36,227 nucleotides of DNA from an uncultured Phycisphaerales bacterium (GTDB taxonomy: Bacteria; Planctomycetota; Phycisphaerae; Phycisphaerales; SM1A02). Position numbers and translations under genes: made by a program. The notes under the pieces were generated by a model. It was not told where the DNA came from. It saw nothing but the letters and a program-made list of their open reading frames with translations, and searched no databases. The DNA lies in assembly GCA_946886375.1 (NCBI GenBank), contig CAMPIL010000002.1, positions 1 to 36,227 on the forward strand, read 5' to 3'. Below, piece by piece: positions 1 through 7,587 of this stretch (position 1 is its first letter; each line of letters opens with the position of its first letter).

Positions 1-65
1 TACAATCTGTACATGTTATACCGCAGGTAATACTCTCGCGGTAAGCCTGTGCAGTTGTACTAGGT
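1..65 (-). pseudogene. shc: Continuation of shc beyond in-frame stops
   Basis: Reading the same minus-strand frame past the TAA at 66-68 gives T, a TAG at 60-62, then YNCTGLPREYYLRYNMYR. This matches the C-terminal hopene-cyclase block FTGTGFPxxFYLxYxxYR almost position by position. Both stops fall where the family has Glu (GAA to TAA, GAG to TAG), and the Cys two codons before the first stop sits where Trp is expected (TGG to TGT). The inferred differences are transversions to A or T clustered in the last ~70 bases. I read this as a poor-quality contig end. A genuine decaying 3' end is the alternative. Confidence 0.75.
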
Positions 66-2111
66 TTACACACAACTCGTTTCTGGATCGCCATCGGGAT
101 TCCTGCTCGCATCGCGCGCATCCTGTTCTGTCAATTGCGATGAGGCAAGCCAAAGAATGGCTCGTTCGAGGTCGGGATCATTGTGCCCGTAGATTTCTTG
201 AAGAATCATCGCCGCCCACGCGGTTTGCGATGCCGTGGATGGGCCCGTGCCCTTCAATGATGGATCTTCATAACTGTTGGCGGTTTCGCCGAATGATCCA
301 TCTTCCTTCTGGATCGACTTGATCCACCGTCCTGCGCGTTGAATCCATTCTTGATCCGGATTCTCGCCGCAGCGGATGGGACCGATCACCGCCTGCCACG
401 TGCCGTAGATGTAATTCACGCCCCACCGGCCGAACCACGCGCCGAAGTCAGTCGCGTGCGGCTTAGCGACTTCGCGGCGTGCGGCCCGGTCATTCGCCGC
501 ATCATCATGCGGTGTTCCATCCGCATCATCGTTCCAGGTCACTTGATGCGATTTGATGTACTCGATCGCCCGCCGCACCGCTGGATGATCGTGACGATAA
601 CCGTGCCAACTCAGACATTCCAGCACGCGGCCGGTGATGTCCGGACATGATGGGTCTTGCATGGCGTTGTGATCGGCGAACGGGATGTATTCGAGAATCC
701 GCCGATGCTCGGTCTTGTCGAACGCGGCCCACCCGCCGTCATCGTTCTGCATCGTGAGCAGCCACTGCACGCCGCGGCGCGCGGCTTCCACGTTGCGCGG
801 CCCGCCCGCGCGCTTCAGCGCCATCGCCACCATCGCGGTGTCATCGCAATCCGGATACCACGCGTTGTGATATTCAAAGTACCAGCAGCCCAAGGGAGAA
901 GAGTGGGCATGAGGCAAGTGTTGCCCTTGGCTGCCAGTCTTTTCACTTCTTGTGCCTGGTGACCAATGCTTCGCGCCTTTCACATTTTCCGCCCAGTCGC
1001 CTACGTGGGCGCATTCCTTGGCCAGCAGCCAGTGTGATGAGCGGTGCACCGTTTCATCCGCATCGGTCAGCCCGCAATCGGTGAGCGCGTACTGCGCGAT
1101 GCCCGTGTCCCACACCGGGCTGAAACATGGCTGGATTCGGATGGCGTCTCGCGGTTCATCTTCGATGAAGAACTCATCCAATTCGCACTCCGCCCGCTGA
1201 ATCACCGGATGATCGCGCCGGTAGCCCAACGCCATGAACGCGATCTGCAGATACACCATGGGCGGGAAGATCGCGCCCAGGCCCGCGGTTGTCGCGATGC
1301 CGTCTTGACCGGCTCGATCGAGAATCCATTTCTCCGCCTGCTTGATCGCCAGCCACCGCACCGGCGTGCCGCCGATGGCGTGCAGCCGCTTGAGCATCCA
1401 ATCCACCGCGATGAAAAACCCGGACCAGCCCGGAGGGGCGCCCGCCTTGTTCTTCATCGTGTGACGCCTGCGTTGATCGACGAACAATTCATCGATTCCC
1501 AACTGCGGCGGCAATTCGCGCATCGGTCGCAGCGTCACCACCAGCGACAGCGGCAGAATCATCGTGCGCGTCCACGCGCCGACTTTGCTCATGTGAAAAT
1601 AAAACCAGCGCGGCAGGTACACCAGTTCAGGCGGAATCGCGGGCACCGCGTTCCACGAAATCTGTCCCAGACAAGCGAGATAAAAATTCGTAAAACTGTT
1701 GCAGTGCTCGGCCCCGCCACCGGAAATGATCGCTTCGCGCGCCCTGCACATGTGCGGGGCATCTGGCGAATCGCCCATGAGCTTCAGCGCGAAATAGCCT
1801 TTCACTGTCGCGCTTGGATCAATGCTTGAACCCGGATACTGGCCCCACCCGCCGTCTTCGCGCTGAAGGCTGCGCAGGTAGTTCGCAATGCGCTGCAGCG
1901 TGCGCCAGCCGTCGCGGCCATCGGCCATGGGCTGCCGCTCCTGGCCGAGGATGAACTTCATCAGGATGTATTCGCTTTCGAGAATCGAATCGCCCTGCAA
2001 CTCGCCGCACCAGTGGCCATCGTGTTTCTGCAGGCTCACCAGCGCAGCGATCGCGCGGCGGCAGGTCGTGAGCAGCATCTCGAGATTGGTTGCGGAGATC
2101 GCGCCTGGCAC
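66..2111 (-). CDS. shc: Squalene-hopene cyclase, 3' end disrupted at window edge
   Basis: Class II triterpene cyclase that folds squalene into hopene, the first committed step of hopanoid synthesis; a monotopic membrane enzyme. Seen: the catalytic motif DCDDTA (DxDDTA class), about 240 residues from the visible end, several QW-type repeats (for example DGGWAAF and DGSFGET), and the family blocks SPVWDTG, FGRWGVNYIYGTW and STASQTAWA. The longest frame opens with TTG at 2180, but a TACAAT box lies across 2170-2175, so I prefer GTG at 2111, which has a GAGGGT ribosome site 6 bases upstream. This gives 681 residues, longer than the roughly 630-residue bacterial enzymes because of two insertions: about 22 residues just before the DxDD region and about 25 before FGRWG. 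The C-terminal FTGTGFP/FYL block is missing before the stop at 66-68, but it is recognisable beyond that stop. Divergent from the FIST gene. Confidence 0.93.
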   Translation of the reverse strand: MPGAISATNLEMLLTTCRRAIAALVSLQKHDGHWCGELQGDSILESEYILMKFILGQERQPMADGRDGWRTLQRIANYLRSLQREDGGWGQYPGSSIDPSATVKGYFALKLMGDSPDAPHMCRAREAIISGGGAEHCNSFTNFYLACLGQISWNAVPAIPPELVYLPRWFYFHMSKVGAWTRTMILPLSLVVTLRPMRELPPQLGIDELFVDQRRRHTMKNKAGAPPGWSGFFIAVDWMLKRLHAIGGTPVRWLAIKQAEKWILDRAGQDGIATTAGLGAIFPPMVYLQIAFMALGYRRDHPVIQRAECELDEFFIEDEPRDAIRIQPCFSPVWDTGIAQYALTDCGLTDADETVHRSSHWLLAKECAHVGDWAENVKGAKHWSPGTRSEKTGSQGQHLPHAHSSPLGCWYFEYHNAWYPDCDDTAMVAMALKRAGGPRNVEAARRGVQWLLTMQNDDGGWAAFDKTEHRRILEYIPFADHNAMQDPSCPDITGRVLECLSWHGYRHDHPAVRRAIEYIKSHQVTWNDDADGTPHDDAANDRAARREVAKPHATDFGAWFGRWGVNYIYGTWQAVIGPIRCGENPDQEWIQRAGRWIKSIQKEDGSFGETANSYEDPSLKGTGPSTASQTAWAAMILQEIYGHNDPDLERAILWLASSQLTEQDARDASRNPDGDPETSCV
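886..933. repeat. Imperfect inverted repeat inside an in-frame insertion in shc
   Basis: CAGCCCAAGGG (886-896) pairs with CCCTTGGCTG (924-933) with one bulged base. An inner hairpin GGCAA-GTG-TTGCC lies at 913-925. The stretch encodes the about 22 residues inserted at the Pro-Gly-Gly loop that normally leads directly into the WxFEF...DxDD region. It has the form of a small palindromic element inserted in frame. No second copy was found in this window. Confidence 0.5.
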
Positions 2112-2169
2112 GGATTGACCCTCTTCAATCAAGCAATCCCGCCGGAAGCACGCCCCGATCCTGCCGGCC

Positions 2170-2175
2170 ATTGTA
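2170..2175 (-). promoter_or_regulatory. Candidate -10 box TACAAT for shc
   Basis: The minus strand reads TACAAT at 2175-2170, overlapping the in-frame ATG closest to the 5' end of the shc frame. If used, transcription would start near 2163 and the GTG at 2111 would be the first good start. No clear -35 was recognised. Confidence 0.45.
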
Positions 2176-2211
2176 ACCAATTTCCGCTGGCTTTGCGGTG
2201 GAGCAATCGGC

Positions 2212-2217
2212 TAGGAT
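2212..2217 (+). promoter_or_regulatory. -10-like TAGGAT 8 bases before the FIST gene start
   Basis: TAGGAT is followed by 8 bases and then ATG at 2226. There is no room for a Shine-Dalgarno site downstream of the expected transcription start, so a leaderless or nearly leaderless transcript is predicted. It belongs to the recurrent TAGGNT series in this window. Confidence 0.5.
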
Positions 2218-2225
2218 TTGACCGA

Positions 2226-3506
2226 ATGTCGCCCACGCCCGCATTTGCGAATCTGAAGAACCCCATGGCCGCGTGCGCTGTCAGCGGCCATCTTGACACG
2301 CGCACCGCCGCGACAGAAATCGCCGACACGCTGTTTGATGAACTCGGTCCGCCCATCGCCGGCGGCGAGCATCTGAGCGATCTCGCGCTGATCTTCGGCA
2401 GTTTTCATCATCGTTCGGCGTTTGATGACGCCGCAGCGATCATCCGCAAAACCATTTCGCCGCGCGTGCTGCTGGGCGTGACGGCCGAGGCGGTGATCGG
2501 GGCGGCGCAGGAACTGGAAGGCGTGGCGGGCCTGTCCGCGATCGCCATGCGCTTTCCCGGCGCACGCGTGCGGCTGCATCCGTGGCATTCCACGCCGGAT
2601 GATCCCATTCCGCTGAGCCAACCGGCGCAAGTTCCGCAGCGCATCGGATTGACGCCCGGCACGAAAGACTTCCGCACCGCCATCATGTTTGGCGATCCAT
2701 TCAGCACGCCCATCACGCGCCTGCTGCCAGCGATCACCGACTGCGGCAGCGTGATGAACGGCGAAGGGGCGCCACACGCAACGATCACCGTTCCGGTCAT
2801 CGGCGGCATGGCGTCAGGCGCGAGCCAGCCGGGCGTCAACGTCATGGTGCTGAACGATCGCGTCTTCAACGCCGGCGCGATCGGCGTGAGTGTCTTCGGC
2901 GATCTTGACATCGACTTCATCGTCAGTCAGGGCTGCCGTCCGATCGGCTCGCCGTTTGTCGTCACCAAGTGCCGGGAGAACGTGATCCTGGAACTGGGAG
3001 GGCGCAAGGCGATCGAAGTGTTGCAGGAAATGGCGCAGGAGTTGACTGAAGCCGAGCGGCGCATGCTTTCGCGCGGCCTGCTGATGGGAACGGTGATCAA
3101 CGAGTACAAGGAGCGTTTCGGCCGTGGCGATTTTCTGATTCGCAACATCATGGGGCTGGATCAGAAAGCCGGAGGAATTCTGGCGGGCGAAATGTGCAAG
3201 GTCGGCCAGACCGTGCAGTTCCACGCGCGCGATGCGGCAACGGCGGCGGAAGATCTGCAGTTGCTGCTGGATGCGCAGGTGTTGAACGCGACGCCGCCCT
3301 TCGCCGCGCTTTTGTTTTCATGCAACGGCCGGGGCCAGCGATTGTTCAACGAGCCCAATCACGACCTGAGCATCATCCGTGAGCGGCTGGGCGAAGACCT
3401 GCCGGTGGCGGGATTCTTCTGTGCCGGCGAATTCGGACCGGTCGGCAACCGCAGTTTCCTGCATGGCCACACGGCAAGTTTGGCGGTGCTGCGGGCCAAG
3501 TCCTGA
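2226..3506 (+). CDS. FIST domain protein (FIST N and FIST C)
   Basis: 426 residues with a FIST N-like region (about 30-230) and a FIST C region (about 235-415). The C-terminal half has the family pattern GxFCAGEFGPV...FLHGHTASLAVL, together with FSCNGRG and the preceding LLFSCN-type strand. FIST domains are intracellular sensory modules proposed to bind small ligands such as amino acids, often fused to signalling output domains. Here there is no kinase, cyclase or methyl-acceptor output and no transmembrane segment, so it is a stand-alone cytosolic FIST protein. The open frame extends back to 2013, but ATG at 2226 is chosen because the upstream part overlaps shc on the other strand and a TAGGAT box sits 8 bases before it. 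Divergent from shc and convergent with the next gene. Ligand and partner cannot be read from the sequence. Confidence 0.88.
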   Translation: MSPTPAFANLKNPMAACAVSGHLDTRTAATEIADTLFDELGPPIAGGEHLSDLALIFGSFHHRSAFDDAAAIIRKTISPRVLLGVTAEAVIGAAQELEGVAGLSAIAMRFPGARVRLHPWHSTPDDPIPLSQPAQVPQRIGLTPGTKDFRTAIMFGDPFSTPITRLLPAITDCGSVMNGEGAPHATITVPVIGGMASGASQPGVNVMVLNDRVFNAGAIGVSVFGDLDIDFIVSQGCRPIGSPFVVTKCRENVILELGGRKAIEVLQEMAQELTEAERRMLSRGLLMGTVINEYKERFGRGDFLIRNIMGLDQKAGGILAGEMCKVGQTVQFHARDAATAAEDLQLLLDAQVLNATPPFAALLFSCNGRGQRLFNEPNHDLSIIRERLGEDLPVAGFFCAGEFGPVGNRSFLHGHTASLAVLRAKS

Positions 3507-3582
3507 GTCGGTTCGAGTCTTGTTTGCGGACCGCGGCAAGCCGCATGCTTTTCACTGGCCGACACTACACGATGCCGCGGCT

Positions 3583-4953
3583 TCATTGCTCGACGATTGC
3601 AACTGGAGCCATGCATTCACCTGTCCAATACTGATTCGCCTCTCGATCGCGCAGAGCGACTTGAAGATCGCCGCGAATCCGCACGACCAATTCATTGGGA
3701 TCAAGCATTGCGTGTTCGATGGCGTTCCGATCGCCTACAAGAGCGTAGCGCCAATTTGCGAACTCATTTACACGTCTCACCCACGCATTCGTGGTCGCCA
3801 GCACTTGGTCACGGCTTAGAAGTTCAACAACCACTCCGATCGCCAGAGTTTGTCTCGGAGTTGGAGTGACTGTCGTCTCGACAAAACTGCTAAGGATGGG
3901 CCGAATTGAACCGGCATATTTGTCATCGAATCCCCAGAGCGAGCATGTGCCAGCGGGGTCCGTGCAGCGAAAAGTCAGATGCAACAGTGCTCTCGATGCA
4001 TCATGTGCAACTGGATAGATTCGCCGAGTGACGGTTGCCAGCAAGAGCGGCTGCGGAATTGTCGGGAGTACAAGCTCAAACTGAACTGGCGCGATGACGT
4101 CAGAGTTTCGAGGTGAAATCTTGACATTCCGCTGCAGTTGCGTTGTCGGCAGCGGAATCCAGAAGACACCCTCTGGTGTCGTGGCTTGAAAGTCGGTTTG
4201 TACATTGAAATCGATACGCGAATCTTCTGACCGGGCGACGCCAATCGCAATTGAATCATCTTCGAACGGCTGCACGGTTCGGAATCCACAGCCATAGACG
4301 CGATGGAAGATCCCGGGAAGATGTCGAGTGATTTCAGCGTCTGCGCCAACCGTTGGTGACACTCGCACGCGTACATCTTGCAAATCCAGCCAGCGTTGGC
4401 CTGATGGCTTCCGAACTGCAGTTATCCAGCATCGCATGTGCGCTCCAGCAGGCCAATGCTCGCGCATGTCCACTGAAAGTTGGTGTGCATCTTTGATGTT
4501 GGCCTTCGTTCGCGCATACAGCCAATGCCACTCTCGCCGTGTGATTTTCCCAGCGCGCATTCGACTTTCCAATTCTGAATACAGTTGGGGATTGCTCTGC
4601 GGAAGCGTTGGCATGCGCGCAATGAGATAGGCGGTCGGGACCAAAGTGACCCACTGATCGCCGAGCATCCGAAACGACAGTGCTCCACACGCCGCAGTCA
4701 AACATCCGATTGCACATAAAGCCCACCTCCACCGCCCTCTCGTCTTCAACAACTTCCGTTCGCGCTTGACGACGCGACCACATTCGCTGCGCGTCAGACT
4801 GCCGGGCGTGCCGCTCATGTCGTACCAGCACTTTGGGCATCGCCGTCGGCCGCGCGAACGGTCATGAAGGAGCGACCAATACAACAGCCACAGCGCAAGC
4901 GCGCCCAGCAATCCGCCGACCGTCCAGAACACCCAGTCGTATCCAGCGGGCAT
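3583..4953 (-). CDS. Membrane protein with degenerate N-terminal zinc ribbon
   Basis: 456 residues, no named family recognised. Seen: a transmembrane helix at about residues 8-29, then RRCPKCWYDMSGTPGSLTRSECGR, which is the Phycisphaerae-type zinc ribbon. The third cysteine is absent: residues 55-56 are Arg-Ser where Cys-Pro is expected, leaving C39, C42 and C58. A second hydrophobic helix lies at about 76-94. The rest (about 95-456) is a probable extracytoplasmic domain without recognisable motifs. Proteins with this ribbon plus two helices are common in Phycisphaerae and uncharacterised. Convergent with the FIST gene with 76 bases between; no clear promoter was found upstream. Confidence 0.8.
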   Translation of the reverse strand: MPAGYDWVFWTVGGLLGALALWLLYWSLLHDRSRGRRRCPKCWYDMSGTPGSLTRSECGRVVKRERKLLKTRGRWRWALCAIGCLTAACGALSFRMLGDQWVTLVPTAYLIARMPTLPQSNPQLYSELESRMRAGKITRREWHWLYARTKANIKDAHQLSVDMREHWPAGAHMRCWITAVRKPSGQRWLDLQDVRVRVSPTVGADAEITRHLPGIFHRVYGCGFRTVQPFEDDSIAIGVARSEDSRIDFNVQTDFQATTPEGVFWIPLPTTQLQRNVKISPRNSDVIAPVQFELVLPTIPQPLLLATVTRRIYPVAHDASRALLHLTFRCTDPAGTCSLWGFDDKYAGSIRPILSSFVETTVTPTPRQTLAIGVVVELLSRDQVLATTNAWVRRVNEFANWRYALVGDRNAIEHAMLDPNELVVRIRGDLQVALRDREANQYWTGECMAPVAIVEQ

Positions 4954-5100
4954 GATGCGAGTCCAACGGCCGGCGTCATGAATTCATTGCCGCAGTTCCA
5001 TGAACAATTAGGGCGAATGGCGAATCGGTGCTGATGCAGTGGCCCGTTATGGTCATGCGCAGGCGTCGGGCGATTTCAACTTTCACCGGAGAACGAATCA

Positions 5101-5606
5101 TGCCAGAAAGAAGCACGATCAAACGCGCTCGCCGCGACAAGCGGCAGGGCAAATCACCTTCGACGCAGGCCGGCGAATTCGTGCGCGAAGAGTTTCACCA
5201 CGTTCGCGAAGGCAAGCACGGGGCTCGTTCGCCCGAGCAGATCATTGCGATTGGATTGTCCAAGGCCCGTCGGTCGGGCGTCAAACTTCCTCCGCCGAAA
5301 AAAGGCCGCACATCCGAACGCACCCGGCGAAGCGCGGAAACCGCGTATGAGACCGGTCAAGGGCAGCGGAAGCCGCGCCGTTCATCTCGGCGGCGGTCGC
5401 GTGCGATCTCCGGCGTGATGAAGCGCGAACGCAGGTCATCGGCTTCGCCCAGCGAGATTTCACGCCAAGCCAAACAAGCCGCACGCCGACGCTCCTCCAG
5501 CGAGCGATCGGCCGCAGCCCGGCAGGCCTCCCGCACCAAGGGCCCAGCCCGACGGCGTGCCGCGGCACGCAAGGCCGCGAAAACACGCGCGCGACACGGC
5601 CGCTGA
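5101..5606 (+). CDS. Small basic DUF6496-type protein
   Basis: 168 residues. The N-terminal third contains GEFVREEFHHVREGKHGARSP followed by QIIAIGLSKARRSGVKLP, the hallmark of DUF6496 proteins. The remainder is a low-complexity Arg/Lys/Ala/Ser tail resembling histone H1-like or AlgP-like nucleic-acid-binding tails. Start: ATG at 5101 has GGAGA 8 bases upstream; the open frame reaches back to 5028 but the upstream part has no family similarity. Function unknown. A nucleoid or nucleic-acid-binding role is suggested only by charge and composition. Confidence 0.8.
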
Positions 5607-5619
5607 GATCGACTACGTC

Positions 5620-5639
5620 GGCGAGCGAAACGGCTCGCC
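5620..5639 (+). terminator. GC-rich hairpin after the DUF6496 gene
   Basis: GGCGAGC (5620-5626) pairs perfectly with GCTCGCC (5633-5639) around a 6-base loop, starting 13 bases after the stop codon. There is no T-run, so it may be a weak or factor-assisted terminator or an mRNA 3' end stabiliser. Confidence 0.4.
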
Positions 5640-5778
5640 ACTTGGCGACGCAGCCGCCGCGGCGCACCATTCGCGCCGTCGCATTGCACCGCTTCATCTT
5701 TAGCATCACTGCGCCGTCGCACCGCAGCGCTGCACTATTGCATTGCCTCAATCGCACTGAAGTAGCGCCGCACGGTGC

Positions 5779-5804
5779 TATCGTGTTTTTGTAAGCACGA
5801 CGTA
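5779..5804. promoter_or_regulatory. Operator-like dyad, copy 1
   Basis: TATCGTGTTTTTGTAA is followed by GCACGA. The outer TCGTG/CACGA arms pair, and the left half is identical over nine bases to the dyad at 5972. A repeated dyad of this kind suggests a transcription factor site; the regulator is not identified. Confidence 0.4.
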
Positions 5805-5971
5805 GACGCGAGCGGATTGCGCGCATTGCATGCGTTTCGCCGCATCGCCGCCGCCGTGTCGCCCCACTGCCGAGCTGCCGCACTGCCGCTTCGCACTGTG
5901 CAAATCTTTCAGAGCGTCAACTGACGTTGGCCGCGCACCGCCAAATTCCGCGCTAACCGGGACTCGTCAGT

Positions 5972-5997
5972 TATCGTGTTATTTTAAAAACACGATA
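5972..5997. promoter_or_regulatory. Operator-like dyad, copy 2 (perfect 9-bp arms)
   Basis: TATCGTGTT (5972-5980) and AACACGATA (5989-5997) are perfect inverted repeats around an AT-rich 8-base centre. The last A begins the ATG of a 29-codon frame. The AT-rich core contrasts strongly with the surrounding GC-rich DNA. Confidence 0.5.
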
Positions 5998-6111
5998 TGA
6001 GCGCACGTGCAATTCAGTGCCGCGCCTTGTTGCGGCTCTTAGCCCCCCGCTACGGTGAGCGTTTCACCCTTACGGCGCGTGCGTGAAGGCTTGCTCGCTG
6101 CGTCGCTTGTC

Positions 6112-7389
6112 TCAGCCCAGCACGCGCGCGATACGCTCCAGCCCCCACTCGCATTCGTCCTTGGTAATCACCAGCGGCGGCGTGATGCGAATCACCTGCT
6201 TGGCGGTGTCCTTGCACAACACGCCTTCCTTGAGCAGTTGCTTCACATAGCCATACGCTTCACCGGCTTCCTTTTTCAGTTCAACGCCGTTGAGCAGTCC
6301 CCGGCCGCGGACTTCCTTGACCTTGCCGCCTTTCGCTGTCACCTCCTGCAATCGCGTGCGCAGCCACTGGCCCATGTGCACGGATTTTTCGGTGAGGCCC
6401 TCGTCCTTCATTACGCGCAGCGCCTCGCGACCGACTGCCGCACCCAGCGGGTTGCCGCCAAAGGTTGAACCGTGATCGCCTGCCTGGAAGACGTCGAAAA
6501 TCGCTTTGCTGCTGACGACGGCAGAAACCGGGAACACTCCACCGCCCAGGGCCTTGCCCAGGCAGAGCATGTCGGGTTTGGCGCTGTCGCCCGGCCCGCC
6601 ATGTTCCCATCCGAACATTTCTCCAGTGCGAGCGAAACCGGTCTGAACTTCATCCGCGATGAACAGCACGTTGTTTCTCGTGCAGATTTCCCGGCACTTG
6701 CACAAGTACCCATCCGGCGGGATGTTGATGCCGCCTTCGCCTTGAATCGGCTCGACGATGAACGCAGCAGTGTTGGGCGTGATGGCTTTGGCGAGCGCCT
6801 CGGCATCGCCGAATGGAATCAACTTGAAGCCGGGCGTCAGCGGGCCGAAATGGTCCTTGTACTGTGGCACGGCGGACATGCTGATGACCGCGACGGTGCG
6901 GCCGTGGAAATTGCCGGTGCAGGCGATGATTTCGGCTTTGTCCTGCGGAATGCCTTTCTTGAGATAACCCCACTTGCGCGCGGTTTTGATCGCTGTTTCC
7001 ACCGCTTCCGCGCCGGTGTTCATGGGAAGCACCTGCTCATATCCGGTGAATTCGGCCAGTTCCTTGGCGAACAATCCGACTTGATCATTCTCAAACGCGC
7101 GCGAGACCAGCGTCAGGCGTCGCGCCTGCTTGAAGAACGCATCCATGATGCGCGGATGCTGGTGGCCGAAGGAAAGCGCCGAGTACCCCGCGAGCATGTC
7201 GAGGTACTTCTTGCCCTCCACATCGTGCACCCACACGCCTTTGCCGCTGGCGAGCACCGCCGGCAGCGGCTCGTAGTTGGGCGCGGTGTACTGATGCTCA
7301 ATCGCAGCGAGTTGCGCATTGGTGTACATCGGTTCCGCAGCGCGGGGAGGTTTCGATGCGGCGGCGGCAATTTCGGCTGGCGTGGACAT
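6112..7389 (-). CDS. rocD: Ornithine aminotransferase
   Basis: 425 residues; a class III PLP-dependent aminotransferase that converts ornithine and 2-oxoglutarate to glutamate-semialdehyde and glutamate, linking arginine/ornithine and proline metabolism in the cytosol. Seen: NYEPLPAVLASGKGVWVHDV near residue 38, which is typical of ornithine--oxo-acid transaminases; cofactor-contact NTGAEAVE; ADEVQTGFARTG with Asp246 positioned for the PLP ring nitrogen; the Schiff-base lysine in DMLCLGKALGGG (Lys279); and GDHGSTFGGNP. Length is normal for the family. The N-terminal 20 residues are an extra Ala/Pro-rich stretch. Divergent from the gspE-like gene. A TAGGCT box at 7475-7470 implies an untranslated leader of about 75 bases. 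Another class III aminotransferase specificity is possible but less likely. Confidence 0.92.
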   Translation of the reverse strand: MSTPAEIAAAASKPPRAAEPMYTNAQLAAIEHQYTAPNYEPLPAVLASGKGVWVHDVEGKKYLDMLAGYSALSFGHQHPRIMDAFFKQARRLTLVSRAFENDQVGLFAKELAEFTGYEQVLPMNTGAEAVETAIKTARKWGYLKKGIPQDKAEIIACTGNFHGRTVAVISMSAVPQYKDHFGPLTPGFKLIPFGDAEALAKAITPNTAAFIVEPIQGEGGINIPPDGYLCKCREICTRNNVLFIADEVQTGFARTGEMFGWEHGGPGDSAKPDMLCLGKALGGGVFPVSAVVSSKAIFDVFQAGDHGSTFGGNPLGAAVGREALRVMKDEGLTEKSVHMGQWLRTRLQEVTAKGGKVKEVRGRGLLNGVELKKEAGEAYGYVKQLLKEGVLCKDTAKQVIRITPPLVITKDECEWGLERIARVLG

Positions 7390-7469
7390 GGCGGACCTTT
7401 CCGGAACCTCGACGAGTTTGGGCGTGATGCGAGCAACCGCCGAAGGCAGCCGTCATCGCAATCGTTGGT

Positions 7470-7475
7470 AGCCTA
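7470..7475 (-). promoter_or_regulatory. -10-like TAGGCT upstream of rocD
   Basis: The minus strand reads GCTAGGCTACC at this point, 80 bases before the rocD ATG. It is the same hexamer found directly before the response-regulator and AI-2E-transporter starts. Confidence 0.4.
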
Positions 7476-7575
7476 GCAGTGATATCGGCACGGGCCAAGC
7501 GTCACCTGAAGCCGCGCGATAGCGCAATCGCAGCGGAAATCGAGTTTTTCCGCAAGGAACTTTCCGCGCCGCCAT

Positions 7576-7581
7576 TACAAT
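7576..7581 (+). promoter_or_regulatory. -10 TACAAT 6 bases before a GTG start
   Basis: TACAAT is followed by exactly 6 bases and then GTG at 7588. A transcript from this box would begin at or next to the start codon, giving a leaderless mRNA for the ATPase gene. Confidence 0.6.
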
Positions 7582-7587
7582 GAACTC

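Larger units (their letters stand above)
5607..6111. other. About 500 bp without a convincing gene, rich in short dyads
   Basis: No open frame in this stretch has a recognisable protein, and the minus-strand frame across it is a compositional shadow of the Arg-rich gene. It holds the hairpin at 5620-5639, two related TATCGTGTT dyads (5779-5804 and 5972-5997) and the palindrome CGTCA-AC-TGACG (5915-5926). A 29-codon frame starts with ATG at 5997 immediately after the second dyad (MSARAIQCRALLRLL...). The 29-codon frame is unsupported as a gene and could be a remnant. Confidence 0.5.

Noticed and set aside
1..71. Stop-codon reassignment in shc
   Set aside because: TAA, TAG and TGA all end other genes here, and the differences cluster at the window edge with a transversion pattern typical of errors.
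3530..3550. GCGGC-AA-GCCGC hairpin after the FIST gene as a terminator
   Set aside because: Two-base loop and only a short T stretch; too weak to call.
5281..5883. 200-codon minus-strand frame over the DUF6496 gene and the gap
   Set aside because: Ala/Arg/Cys-rich composition mirrors the basic gene on the other strand; no start signal or motif.
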